Source: Ascarosepion bandense
Lineage: Eukaryota; Mollusca; Cephalopoda; Sepiida; Sepiidae
Direction of reading: 5' to 3'
Length of the DNA: 64,000 nucleotides
NCBI GenBank assembly: GCA_037127315.1
Contig: JBBBDQ010001454.1
Coordinates: 1,222,001-1,286,000, forward strand
In this document: in pieces, positions 32,500 to 43,150 of the stretch
Layout of the letters: the number at the start of each line of letters is the position of its first letter
How positions within the stretch are numbered: position 1 is the stretch's first letter
The notes under the pieces: model-generated
What the model was told of the DNA's origin: nothing
Seen by the model: the letters and a program-made list of their open reading frames with translations, nothing else
Database searches by the model: none
Position numbers and translations under genes: made by a program

Positions 32500-32675
32500 T
32501 TTCGTTAGTCGATAGAGAACTCTAGAGAGAGGTAGATTTTATGTAAACGGTGACCACATATGGCTTTGCGCTACGGTTTTGGTTACTGAATTGAATGCAG
32601 TTTGGTTTAGCTATCAAATTGAACGCTGTCAGTCATCGGAGTTTGCTTACATTCTGTGAATAACCTAACTCTTCC

Positions 32676-32830
32676 GTTATGCCGATAGCTCACTGGCAAG
32701 ATGTTTGTCTAAAGACAAATTGGTCGGATTTCGATCTCGGATTGAAGCTAAACAAATAATCTAACTGCACTGAAGAACAGTGATACAACAAAACAGGCTT
32801 GTCTACAGATGATTATATTAATCCTCTCAA
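32676..32830 (+). mobile_element. Possible tRNA-derived SINE, family D
   Basis: GCCGATAGCTCACTGGCAAG resembles an A box and GGTCGGATTTCGATCTCGG a B box, at about 45 bases spacing. The following ACAGTGATACAACAAAACAG and GGCTTGTCTACAGATGATTA resemble 47735-47785 (TGATACAGCGAAACGGGCTT). Two partial copies only. Confidence 0.5.
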
Positions 32831-33476
32831 ATATTTTGCCATCATTTTTTTACGGTAGAGATACACACGTAATATAATAAAGAATTAAAAAATATAGGAA
32901 TAAAAAAAACATATAAACGCTGATGTCGGACATATTTTTCATTTCCCAAATAAATCGATGTCGTAGTTAAAAAAAAAACGAAAGTTTTTAATGATAATTT
33001 TTATAACATGAGAACATTCCATGGTTGATTGCCTCTATTCAAGCATAAACTGCTCAGTCATCTGAAATAATATCGCTTCCAGGCTAAATATATCACACAT
33101 TTCCTATTTCAAAGTTTCTATTCGTCGATCTTCTACGTCCACTAAGAAATATTTTCCCGATTTCATCTCCATAAAATAACCAATGGCCACGGCGCAATTG
33201 GCTATGGTGATATTTAGGATTAATATAATCCAAAATAGGGGTTCTCATCCTGAGTAATATTGCCCATCAGTGGGCGATTGAACTCTTGGGTGAGCAATGA
33301 GCACTAAACAGAAAATGATGGTCGATTGGAAATTTAGATAGACGATATAGGATTTTCAGTATTAAAAATGTATTTCAACATCTACCCGGAAAAAATTGTT
33401 CAAACGGGATAGGCTAGGAATCTGAATAAAAAAAAAAACAGGAGGCTAAATGAAAATAATTATATCATGTGCATAG
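32831..33476. other. AT-rich non-coding, nothing recognised
   Basis: No motif or repeat match. Confidence 0.4.
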
Positions 33477-33843
33477 ATTCTTCTTGTATGTGCCCTGTCC
33501 TTTCAGGACGTAGGCGATCATGTCTTTCTATGTCTCCCTATCCCTGGTGGCTTTTAGCACGCTTTTCCCTGTTACACCACAAAACCCCCGTTCTGTCATC
33601 CACCTGATCAGGCCCTTCAAATATGTTATCCGCTGCTTTCCCCTGTTTCTTTCTCCTTCTATCTGGCCTGTTAGTATCAGATTTTTCAAGTCCTCCTTCT
33701 TCATTGCATGTTCCAGAAAGTTTAACTGTCTCTTCCTGATACTCAGTATTAATTTCCTTTTCGTTTCCATCCTTTCCAAAACCTCATAATTGCTCACATG
33801 CTCGAGCCATGATATTCGCAGCATCCTTCTGTAGAACCATATT
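33477..33843 (-). pseudogene. Endonuclease-RT LINE (family L), 3' end
   Basis: Minus strand open from 33878: WFYRRMLRISWLEHVSNYEV, LERMETKRKLILSIRKRQLN, FLEHAMKKEDLKNLILTGQI, GERNRGKQRITYLKGLIRWM, TERGFCGVTGKSVLKATRDR. This frame is uninterrupted, the cleanest C-terminal part in the window. A GAA-type tail (TTCTT on plus) follows. 5' truncated before WFYRRM. Confidence 0.94.
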
Positions 33844-33947
33844 ATACATTTGTTCATACATAAGATACAAATATTCACGCAAACTAGGAATATTTTGCTA
33901 ATTTTATATTATTTTCAGTAGTCAAGCTCGCTTTCGGTTGTTCTTCA

Positions 33948-34148
33948 GTAGATTTAATTGGTTATGAACTCCTGATTTAAAGATATAGAAAGAAAATTTA
34001 TTTTACATAAACGTAAAAAAAAAAATTAAATAAAGTAAAACTTTGGCCTTATTTTAGACCGCTTATGTGAAGGGTTACCTAATAAGAATAATACTTCTCT
34101 GTTGAAGCAGAGAAACATACTCAAGAGCCGAGTGATAAAACCTGGTAA
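33948..34148. repeat. Dispersed 200-bp repeat R, copy 1
   Basis: About 85-90 percent like 39883-40075 in direct orientation: GGTTATGAACT, GATTTAAAGATATAGAAAGA, TTAGACCGCTTATGTGAAGG, GTTACCTAATAA, CAAGAGCCGAGTGATAAA. Class unknown; no coding or pol III boxes seen. Confidence 0.9.
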
Positions 34149-34424
34149 AAACAAAAATGTAAACAAGCCGGAATATTATATTACGGTGGAATTAAAAACA
34201 AATGGAATACAACGGAGAATGATGGAGTATTGAGCCAAACCAATTTGGACCACCAGCTGCTACTAATGAATAGTCATTTGAAGTAGGAGAAATTGAAATA
34301 CCATATGTAAATGAGGTTTTCAAGCAGAAAACAAAGTAATTCATGTTTCAATTATACAAAATAAATGAAAGTATTGCCTACATTTTAGTGTTTTGTCTAT
34401 AAATAAATTGATCTGGAGTTAATA
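34149..34424. other. Non-coding, nothing recognised
   Basis: AT-rich, no repeat match. Confidence 0.4.
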
Positions 34425-34860
34425 AAAAAACACCTATTTTGTATTTTTAGAATATTGCAAGAAACCATATTTCTTTTGAAAAAAATCTATTTTGTATTTT
34501 AAGAATATTGCAAGAAACTATATTTCTTTTGAAAAACACCCATTTTGCATTTAAAGTATATCATAAGAAATTATATTTCTTTTGAAAAAAACACCTATTT
34601 TGTATTTTAAGAATATCGTAAGAAACCATATTTCTTTTGAAAAAACAACTATTTTGTATTTGAAGTATATCTTAAGAAACTATATTTCTTGTGAAAAAAC
34701 AACTATTTTGTATTTGAAGTATATCGTAAGAAACTATATATATATAAAAAACCTATTTCGTATTTAAAGCAAACCGTAAGCAACTATATTTCTTTTGAAA
34801 AAAAAACCTATCTTGTATTTTAAGAATATCGTAAAAAATTATATTTCTTTTGCAAAAGTA
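34425..34860. repeat. 54-bp minisatellite, about 8 units
   Basis: Unit pattern ACCTATTTTGTATTTTAAGA / ATATCGTAAGAAACTATATT / TCTTTTGAAAAA. Periods are mostly 54 bases, so a frame stays open over four units (34582-34767) with an 18-residue repeat KTTILYLKYIVRNYISCE. No start context or domain supports a protein. Confidence 0.93.
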
Positions 34861-36005
34861 ATCCATCTTACTTTTCTTTTCTGCTCTCCTCTGTAAATTT
34901 GAAACCTAGACGGTTCTATGACAAAAATGGCACTGAATTAGTCTTTACGGAATAACTTTATGTGGACGATATATTCCGACATTTACAAAAAATAATTTAT
35001 TTAGGGCTATTAAATAAAATTTTTAATGCGGAATGCAAACGTGTCTCTGTAATTTAAACGGAAGCTTGATATTGTCATCTCCACATGTTCTGAGACGTGT
35101 AGGTATCATTCCGTACAGTCCAGGTAGGTAACGAGCGAAAGAATATTGACCAATATACATGATATTACTACATTTTTATACCGAAGTTCGCCAAGTACAA
35201 GACTCGAAGGCGGTTCAAGATAGTGTTATAGATAGATGTGTAATATGAATGAAAAGAGAGGTGGTAGGAATTAAAATTAGGATTGTACGAAAGAAATAGC
35301 CATTGACTCTTTACTTATAGTTTTTAAGATGATAGAGTTCAGGTAGACATTCACGAGAAAGCCTCTTCCAGAAAGTAGCTGTAGATTTGAAATATGGAGG
35401 AAATGAACGTAATTAGACTCCGTGTATGTAGCATTGTGAGTCTTAGCTGTAAAGGTGTCAAGCAATGAATGGAGTTCCTCTGAACATTTACCATGTGTAG
35501 TTACGACGCTGTGTCTTTTTCGTACATACGACGTTTTGTTTACAGATTTAATCTTGTTATTTTCCGTCATATTAGTTTCTCTCGGCTTTCTTTTAGGTCA
35601 TAAAACATCCCGTTTAATTTTATTGCCTATTAGGTTCGTTTACTTGTTCGTCCATGATTAAAATCGTTAATAGTGCAGCATTTTGAACTCACATTCATTA
35701 CCTCTGCAAGTGACATTAAATGCTAATAAAAATAAATAAATAGAATCACAAGCCAATAAATAACAAAACTGTGATTAAACAGTGTCTGATGAAAAAACAA
35801 AGAGTGAAATCAGGTGTAACGAATTTAGTCTAATTTCGTGTAATTTTTTGTTCATTTTGAGCCGTCTGATTCTGATTCATTACCTCTTGAGTATTAAGAC
35901 GGCCACAGTCTACTGACTCGATATTTTGGTGCTTTTTTTTACCGTTTTAAAGCCTTATAGCCACGTTAATAAAAATTGCCTTGTCTACGACATCATATCT
36001 CTTGC
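34861..36005. other. Non-coding; one unexplained 97-codon frame
   Basis: On the minus strand 35277-35570 is open from a Met (MTENNKIKSVNKTSYVRKRH...). It has no recognised domain and its codon use is not obviously selected. Could be a remnant of an unrecognised element. Otherwise nothing is seen. Confidence 0.35.
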
Positions 36006-36484
36006 AGCTTCTTCTTTTATGCACCATGTCCCCTCAGAACATAGGTGATTATAGCTCTCCACAACTACTTGTTCCTTGCAGCTCTTACTAACGTTTGTCT
36101 TTTTGTTAAATTGATGGCGGAACCGGATTTAGGAGAAACTAAAACCTTTTTCGCCATCAATTTACTCAAGCTTTATAAGTATGTTATTAATTATTTTCCT
36201 CTGTCTCTATTCAGTCTGCCCTATGAGTATCAAATTTTCCAAGCCCTTTTTCCTCATTATATTCTGAAAACCTCAATTCTCTTTTCTTGATGTTTAGTAT
36301 AAGTTTCTATTTTGTTTGCATTTTTTCATAAACTTTGTCGTTGCTCAAATATATGACCCATGGTATCCTCAGCGTCCTTCTGTAGAACCACATTTCTGTT
36401 GTTTCAAGTTTCTTTTTCATTCTTGAGGAGATTGTTCAGTACCCACTGCCATACAGGCGGACATCATGTAACAGTTTAGTACAC
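36006..36484 (-). pseudogene. Endonuclease-RT LINE (family L), 3' end
   Basis: Minus strand: complement of AGAACCACATTTCTGTTG (the WFYR region, about 36381-36400), then ILRIPWVIYLSNDK-like and decayed C-terminus ending in AAGAAGAAGC. Frame broken throughout. Confidence 0.85.
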
Positions 36485-36486
36485 TA

Positions 36487-36530
<44 letters not shown>
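36487..36530. repeat. (TA)n microsatellite
   Basis: About 21 AT units. Confidence 0.97.
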
Positions 36531-36533
<3 letters not shown>

Positions 36534-36535
36534 TA

Positions 36536-36790
36536 AAATGAATTGTTTGAACATTATTTTTGATCGATAATATTTTTAATGATCAGACGTTGCCAGATTA
36601 AATGGTAGTTTCCCCTATGTAGATAGGGGGCGCATGTTCGAATCGTGCCGAATGGCACACATTTTCGTAATAACAATTTATCGTAAATAATCAGGCCAGT
36701 AGATATAAATATATAATAGTGTTTAATTAAAAACAGAATATCTATTTAATACGAGTATCGATAAAAAAATAATGTTCAAACAATTCATTT
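36536..36790 (+). mobile_element. SINE family C copy enclosed by inverted repeats
   Basis: tRNA-like head from about 36585: GACGTTGCCAGATTAAATGG, GGGCGCATGTTCGAATCGTG (B-box-like), then CACACATTTTCGTAATAACA, TTTATCGTAAATAATCAGGC, shared with 32.3 kb. It is flanked by inverted arms 36536-36569 and 36756-36790 (AAATGAATTGTTTGAACATT / complement), a layout not seen at the 32 kb copy. Confidence 0.85.
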
Positions 36791-36846
36791 CAAATTCTCG
36801 GTTGTTTATAAATTAAAATTCGTTAATTTCCGTAATATATATATAT

Positions 36847-36925
36847 GCTGAGTAACCTAAGCATATTTTAGAATGATTTTCTACAGTATAATAAAAACCG
36901 TTTATATATATATATATATATATAT

Positions 36926-36989
<64 letters not shown>

Positions 36990-37002
36990 GTGTGTGTGTG
37001 TG

Positions 37003-37045
<43 letters not shown>

Positions 37046-37098
37046 GGTTTTTATTATACTGTAGAAAATCATTCTAAAATATGCTTAGGTTACTCAGC
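36847..37098. repeat. 252-bp palindrome with CA/TA core
   Basis: Outer arms 36847-36901 and 37043-37098 are perfect inverted copies (GCTGAGTAACCTAAGCATAT, TTTAGAATGATTTTCTACAG, TATAATAAAAACCG). The centre is (TA)n-(CA)n-(TG)n-(TA)n, itself inverted. The whole could extrude as one hairpin. Confidence 0.95.
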
Positions 37099-37552
37099 AG
37101 TTTCAACTTTTATTTGTGACATACTTCATGGAACTTAGAAATCTCTCTTTGTCAGTTATTCATTATCATCTATATATGTTCCAGCATTAAATGGTTCATT
37201 TAGGACAGATTTTAATTTACCAATACTGGAAGTGACAAAGATTCTACAGATTAAATAATAATAAAAAATAATCAGGCGGGGTAACTTCATTACTAGTTTA
37301 AGATTTGATTTATATTCCGAATAATCTTCAATGATCTACGACAACCACAAGAGCTGGACTCTCGAAGTTTGAAATATATATTTACTTCTATTTGGATGTT
37401 ATTTCCGATTTGTCCCTGAAAGCTGTGATAAGAAACAAAGCCAATTAGCATGTCGCAAAGACACCAATAAAAATATAATATTAGTGATAATGTCTTATGG
37501 GACAGTATTAAAAGAATGAAAGAATTTCTACGAACATTAATCATTGATTCTC

Positions 37553-37555
<3 letters not shown>
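37099..37555. other. Non-coding, nothing recognised
   Basis: No motif found. Confidence 0.4.

Positions 37556-37592
<37 letters not shown>
37556..37592. repeat. (TTA)n at RLE-LINE copy 3 3' end
   Basis: About 12 TTA/ATT units. The LINE 3' terminus (GGTCTGGAAGGAAGTGTACA on the minus strand) runs into it. Confidence 0.95.
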
Positions 37593-37593
<1 letters not shown>

Positions 37594-38172
37594 TCCTTTG
37601 TACACTTCCTTCCAGACCCCAACTAGAAACCAATGTCAGAAATGATTTCATGACATAATCCACTGATCATTTATGCAAAAAAGTAAAAACAAAAACTAAG
37701 ATCGCACACATTTTACATAGATAAAGCTCTTTCTAATATGTAATCTGTACTTTTGTTTTGTATTTCTTTAAGGCATGGGCATCGAGGAATCCTTTCAATG
37801 AGTCTATAGGAATCTTTTTACAATCAATCCGAGGTCTTCAACTACAACTAAAATTTTTAGATTTCCAGTTCAAGATCCTTTTTATTTTGATAGCTTTTGA
37901 AGATCTTCAAAGATACATTACACTCTGCGGGGATTGGCATGACAGTAATTCGATTGGCATGGCAAGAACAAAGCCCATTCTCTTCTTGTGGCCTTTAATC
38001 ACGATATCTGGACGATTAGCTTTGATTGTTCTATCCGTGTGTGTTGTCAAGTTTGATAAAATAGTTACAGGTCCGATTCTCTGTAATCGGGTCTGGGTGA
38101 TATCCATACCAGTGTTTTTGCAGATTTCTTCTCATAAATGGTACAAATTTTCGAGTGCACATATTGGCTAAC
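37593..38172 (-). pseudogene. RLE-LINE copy 3: endonuclease domain
   Basis: Minus strand from about 38160: NMCTRKFVPFMRRNLQKHWY, GYHPDPITENRTC, then (frame change) TILSNLTTHTDRTIKANRPD, IVIKGHKKRMGFVLAMPIEL, and beyond 37900 KYRDL-like and FKILNWKSKN-like stretches. RPD is the first acidic landmark of the restriction-like endonuclease; the later D is changed (M-P in place of the D-P type). Lacks RT. Bracketed by TTA tracts on both sides. Confidence 0.9.
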
Positions 38173-38197
38173 TCTATTATTATTATTATTATTATGA
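38173..38197. repeat. (TTA)n between RLE-LINE copies 3 and 2
   Basis: About 7-8 ATT units. It is both the 5' neighbour of copy 3 and the 3' tail of copy 2. Confidence 0.93.
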
Positions 38198-39242
38198 CTG
38201 TGTTGTCATTTTTCATCATATTTCCATTTCTGCTTTAGTGGCACTACCTACCAAGACTGCTGGAAGACCTAAGGCAGGTCGTGGTGTGTTGTTATAGCCC
38301 CATTTCATGTTTTTTTAAAATCTCCTCTAACATCCCTAGCGTTACATAGACAAAGTTCTTCTTAGTGTGTGGGTTGTACTTCACAAGACAATTTTTTGTA
38401 TATCTCTTAAGCTAGGGTTTCCAAGGATTCTTTCACTGTGTTGCTTTGTTCCATTTTTATCATTCCAAGTGCACATACTATCACTGGCACAACTCTTGTT
38501 TTCAATTTTCACATTTTTTCTATTTCGATTTTCAGGTCTCTATATTTTGACAGTTTTTCGAATTCCTTGGTTGCTATGTTACAATCCGCTAGGCAAGCCA
38601 TATCAATTATTAGGCAAGTGTTTTCTTTCTGACTTTTTAACAATAATGTCCGGCCTATTTGCTTCATTTTTTCTGTCTGTGTAGATGGTGTAATCCCATA
38701 GAATGGTGACATCCTATATTTCTGTAACCGGTGCTGGGTGATGTTCATACCAGTGTTTGTTTACATATTTTCCATAGTGTTTGCACTTTGTCCAATGTAA
38801 ATATTGCCCCACTCTATCGTGACCATTTTTATATTCATTTGGGACAAGTACAGAACATCCTGAGATTAGATGGTCTATTGTTTCTTGGTGTTTATCACAG
38901 AACCTGCATTTTGGATCCACTTTATTATGTATAATATTTGCCTGAAAGTGAAAAGTCTCAGACTTTAATCCAGATGCACGTAACCATCGATGAATATTAA
39001 CTTTATCAACATTGGATTTATTGTCACGTTCTGGATATTGGCCATGCACAGGTTTGTCTTACCAGCGTTGTTTTATCTGTTCAAGAGCTTTATCTTTGGT
39101 TTCATTTTCATATTTTTTGCCGCAACAGTTTGTTCTTGGCTTCTGTTTTGCTTTTCTACAGAATCTACTAAATGTAAATCATGTTTGTATTTACTGCCTT
39201 CTTTTATTATTTTATTTTTCTTCTTCTCTTTCTTCTTCTTCT
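38198..39242 (-). pseudogene. RLE-LINE copy 2: zinc knuckle, endonuclease and 3' UTR
   Basis: Minus strand from 39049: GQYPERDNKSNVDKVNIHRW, LRASGLKSETFHFQANIIHN, VDPKCRFCDKHQETIDHLIS, then GCSVLVPNEYKNGHDRVGQY, HWTKCKHYGKYVNKHWYEHH and PAPVTEI, followed in a second frame by ITPSTQTEKMKQIGRTLLLK, ENTCLIIDMACLADCNIATK and EFEKLSKYRDLKIEIEKM. IIDMA is the catalytic-Asp segment of the endonuclease. The 3' UTR from about 38420 to 38210 matches 29.8-30.0 kb closely. Nearly identical to copy 1 over the knuckle, so both are probably recent relatives. Confidence 0.95.
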
Positions 39243-39256
39243 GATTATTATTATTG
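39243..39256. repeat. Short (ATT)n at RLE-LINE copy 2 5' break
   Basis: ATTATTATTATTGTTAT follows a short TTCTTC run at the copy's upstream edge. Confidence 0.8.
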
Positions 39257-39621
39257 TTATAATTATATATTTAAAGTTACAAATACTATAATTTTTATTA
39301 ATTTAAAAATGATCACATTATATTCATTATTTAAAAACCTTAGTCTTTAATGTCGAAAACTGCAAGAATCCTGGCGCCTCTGCGATGCTGCTACAAATAA
39401 AGAATACAATTTTCTTCTTCCTAGTGTTGTTAATCAAGAATTATTCAGAGTATTCAGAGTTTCTACTTGACCTCTTGACGGCCACTGACTCATTTTTAGG
39501 AAGGTGGGCATTAATGAGAAGCCTACAATTAATTATCGGATTTTATATTAATTACTATAGTTAATACCGGTGTAGCAGCCAATATTAACCTCCTTCCAAA
39601 ATATACCTGGGTATAATTTAG
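39257..39621. other. Non-coding, nothing recognised
   Basis: No repeat or motif seen. Confidence 0.4.
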
Positions 39622-39880
39622 TTTTGTGCGTTGTGGTGAAATGGATATGGACTCGGAATGAGAAATCGGAAAGCCGAGTTCGAAATCCAGTTTGATTCAC
39701 TTACGCGCAAATAATGTTTGGGAAAGATATTAATCCATCTCTTCTCCCTCCAGTTATGGGTTGTATAGCAGTACAGATTTGGTTATATAGCCGTGATTGG
39801 CAACTAGTTTACCACATAAATAAATAGCAACCTACTGCGGGAAAATATTCTGTATAGTTAGTCATGGATCAAAAGAGATT
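39622..39880 (+). mobile_element. tRNA-derived SINE, family B, 3' truncated
   Basis: GTGCGTTGTGGTGAAATGGA, GAGAAATCGGAAAGCCGAGT, TCGAAATCCAGTTTGATTCA, CCAGTTATGGGTTGTATAGC, CAACCTACTGCGGGAAAATA; ends in GTCATGGATCAAAAGAGATT where repeat R starts. Confidence 0.92.
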
Positions 39881-39882
39881 TA

Positions 39883-40075
39883 AATGGTTATGAACTGTTG
39901 ATTTAAAGATATAGAAAGAAAATGTATTTTACACAAAAGGAAAAAAATTAAATAAAGTAAAACCTTGATCTTATTTTAGACCGCTTATGTGAAGGGTTAC
40001 CTAATAATAATAATAATTCTCTGTTGAAGCACAGAGAAACATGCTCAAGAGCCGAGTGATAAAGCCTGGTAAAAC
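39883..40075. repeat. Dispersed 200-bp repeat R, copy 2
   Basis: Direct copy of 33948-34148; starts exactly where the SINE breaks off. Confidence 0.9.
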
Positions 40076-40267
40076 CGAAAATATGACTGATAGTTTAGCT
40101 TAGTCTATAAAAATACCCAGGGTATGACTGGTTTAAGCCTACTTCATATCTTGACGAGTAATATCTCCTAGCCTAAACTATATCCACATCAGTCAGTTTA
40201 TGCACCCTCTTATTGTTAATATCAACGGTTGTTTCTCTTAATAAGAATATTATCTGATGGCTTCAGT

Positions 40268-40855
40268 GTCTTCGTTTTATGTACCATGTCCTTTAATGAA
40301 GTAAGCGATTAGGGACCTCCACTTACCCCTATCCCTTGTCGCTCTTAACACATTTTCTTTTGGTATCTTCCCTTAAACCTCGCACCGCTATCCACTTGCT
40401 CAAGCCCATCAAGTATCTCTCGTGTTACTTTCTCCTGTCACTCTTTCCCTCTATTCGTCCTGTAAGTATCAAATTCTCTAAGGCCCCCCTTCTCATTACG
40501 TGTCCTAGAAGCCTTAGCTGTCTCTTCCTGATGCTAAGTATAAATTTCATTTTCGCTTTCATGCTCTCCAAGACCTTATCTTTGCTGACACGTTCGGTCA
40601 AGCATCCTTCTGTAGAACCATATTTCTGTTGGCTCGAGCCTCTCCTTCATCTTTGAGAATATTGTCCAGCATTCGCTGCCGTATAAGAGGGCAGATATCA
40701 TATAACTGTCTAGTACTTTGTTCTTTGTTTCCAATGAAATCTTTCTGTCACTCAATAATCTGCTTACCTTTTGGAATATGCCCTTGGCAATGTCACCTTC
40801 AGATCTCAGTGTCACGCTCTGTCAGAACACTCCAAATGTATTTAAATTTCTGGGA
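40268..40855 (-). pseudogene. Endonuclease-RT LINE (family L), 3' part
   Basis: Minus strand: KFKYIW-like at 40840, TLRSEGDIAKGIFQKVSRLL, SDRKISLETKNKVLDSYMIS, ALLYGSECWTIFSKMKERLE, PTEIWFYRRMLDRTCQQR (open frame to 40576), then in other frames KRQLRLLGH-like and GLENLILTG-like. Ends near 40268 at AAACGAAG. The SECWT and WFYRRML blocks are well kept. Confidence 0.93.
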
Positions 40856-42112
40856 TGCAGTCTACAAACTAGTAATAATTGTTGATCTTACTTAAAACAC
40901 GTTTACTGTTCAATCATTTTCTACCAAGTCAATAGGTATCCGGAAGTTATTTTAATTTAATCCATAAATCAAGCAGACGGAATAAAGATGAACTCAGTAG
41001 AATACAAGACAAGAAATCCCCGTGGATATGTGGCACTGCATGATCCATAGTATATCTGATTGTCATCTGTGGACATAGTCATTCAGATGTGGCAAAATTA
41101 ACTTCTTGTTTTAGTTATTAATTTTACTGAAGAAAAAAAATAAATGACAATCGTTTAAGAAATTTTAAACGTTAGGTTACATCAAATGAACAACAAACTA
41201 TGTAAAATGATCAACAAGCTTTCGTCTTGTTCAACACAATGGCTGAACCCAATCAGAAACACTTCTACAAACTATTTGACACATTTCTAGATTAATTTAA
41301 GAAAATATTTCAAGTGTCGCTTTTTAATTAAGGAGTCGTTCTCGATTTGAACCTGTAAGCAACGTCCTTTATTACACCCAACATGAAAAAAGTTTAGAGG
41401 TGTTATGTCCAATTATCGTGATGGCCTCTCAATTACTCCACATCGTTGTATCCAGCTCAGCTTGAAAAAAATAGGCGATACTTTTGTGGCACCCTGTATA
41501 CATGGGGAAATGAACCGTATGACTATACGATTAATTTCTAACAGGCTATGTTCTAGACTATTTCATTTTATACACGTGCGTATCAACTGCCCTAACTTAT
41601 AGACTGGATATAACAAAACCTAACTAAGGATATATTCTGGGATGGAATTATAGTATGAGCGATTACAATTAGTTTTTCGTAAACCTATAATTAATAACAA
41701 ATTTGTTGAAACCTTTAATTAATACAGGGGTTTTCATTATTATACCAGATTTATGGTGGGCTAATGAGTTAATATTCTGTGGTTGTTGCAACACTATCTG
41801 CCTGTGAGCAAGATGAACATCTAAGTTTCGTGGTAGGTTTCTGGAGGTAATGAGTTCTGACTTCTCGAATTACTGATTGCAAAGAAAATGAGAAAAAAAT
41901 GAACAAGGCTTTCGGGACACAACTTCGGAAGGGCGGCAGAACACAAAGCTGATCTGATTCTTACTGCCGTTCACCCTAAAGATAATCATATGTGGCTAAC
42001 TGGTAAGGTTTTTAAAAATATGTTTTCACCTTTCAAGTCAGAAAATCATAAAAGAAATATGACACAGAAAAAAAACCCTGTGAACGTATTAAATTGAACT
42101 AGAAATTCTGCC
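40856..42112. other. Non-coding, nothing firmly recognised
   Basis: 41390-41510 ends in GTGGCACCCTGTATAC, a word like mariner-type ends (compare CAGGGTGCGATG at 22650), but no opposite end or coding match supports it. Confidence 0.4.
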
Positions 42113-42273
42113 AGGATATGTCGTTGGCGATCACAATCTTAACAATATAAGATACGCAGATGACAGTGCTGATAGCAGTGATTGAAAAGAATCTACAAGA
42201 CAGTCTACAGATGGTAATGAAGGAAAGAAAACTGAATGCATGGTCAACAACAAAAACAGGAGCCCAAAATGCA
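42113..42273 (+). pseudogene. Endonuclease-RT LINE (family L), YADD piece (left half of a split copy)
   Basis: Encodes GYVVGDHNLNNIRYADD and, one base later in frame, TVLIAVIEKNLQDSLQMVM, then NKNRSPKC. The next LINE bases expected after CCCAAAATGCA are AAATTACAGATCGGGG, which occur at 43965. The copy is therefore interrupted here. Confidence 0.88.
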
Positions 42274-42554
42274 TTTTTTTATAACGTTAGTTTTCGTAAC
42301 GTTATTCTGGAGAGGACATTTGCTAACTTGCTATTAGCGAGTTATAATATTTCGTTATCTTCGCAGAAAGTCAACATTCTAAACAAAACCTTCGAATAAT
42401 ATACAGTAATGCTCTCGGAATAATTTACTCAAGTAATTCACTTAGAAACAATCTCTTCAATTACGCACAACACTGTAATGAGATGTTCATTTATCTCCCT
42501 CACCGAGGCGGAATGTGACACAAGCCTAAAGCCTTGGCAAAAATTTATTTTCTA

Positions 42555-42845
42555 ATTTTCCCCAAACGAGACTCTACCCTTCGGCGGACTCTCGACTGGG
42601 TTACTTTCCGCCCGAAGGCACAGAGTCCGACAATGAATATTCTGCAGAACACAGAATAGTATTTAGATGCTTTCCAACTTAAGACGAAATGTGGCACAAG
42701 GCCTTTTTATGTGGGCAACCCGGGCTATATAGCCCGGGCAAAGATTAATTGTTTAATTTTCCCCAGATGAGACTCTACCCTTCGGCGGAGACTCGACTGG
42801 GTTATTATTCTCTGCCCGAAGGCAGAGATTCCGACCATGAATATT
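42555..42845. repeat. Tandem block repeat (2 units, about 200 bp)
   Basis: Both units carry GAGACTCTACCCTTCGGCGG, CTCGACTGGGTTA, GCCCGAAGGCA and GACNATGAATATTCTGC. Between them is a perfect palindrome at 42719-42738 (CCCGGGCTATATAGCCCGGG). Related units occur at 49.1-49.4 kb. Confidence 0.88.
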
Positions 42846-43150
42846 CTGCGCAATTTACATGTAATGTCAATTTCCATCTCTTGTCTACTTGATTCTAGTT
42901 CTTCTCTCGTCCTTTCCCCCATCACCTCGTGTATCTTGTTCTTTTCCTTTCTCTCTCTCTACCCCTCGCAACTGTCATCACACTGATATTCCCATCCCTC
43001 TGTCACACTTTTTCTGACCCCACCCCCTGTAACCGGTTCGTTTTTCTCTTCGCTCTCCTTCTGCTTAAACTTTTATTCATCACTTATGTAGCCCCCTGCG
43101 TACCAGTGACGGTACCGCCTTGCTTGGGGTGAAACGATTAAAAAAACAAA
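42846..43150 (+). repeat. CR1/Jockey-like LINE 3' end
   Basis: Pyrimidine-rich end shared with 52.8-52.97 and 56.5-56.69 kb: CTTGCTTGGGGTGAAACGAT followed by a simple A-rich tail is the terminal signature, preceded by ATCACCTCGTGTATCTTGTT. No coding part. Confidence 0.8.

Noticed and set aside
41390..41510. mariner end at GTGGCACCCTGTATAC
   Set aside because: A single 15-base word without an opposite end or coding match.
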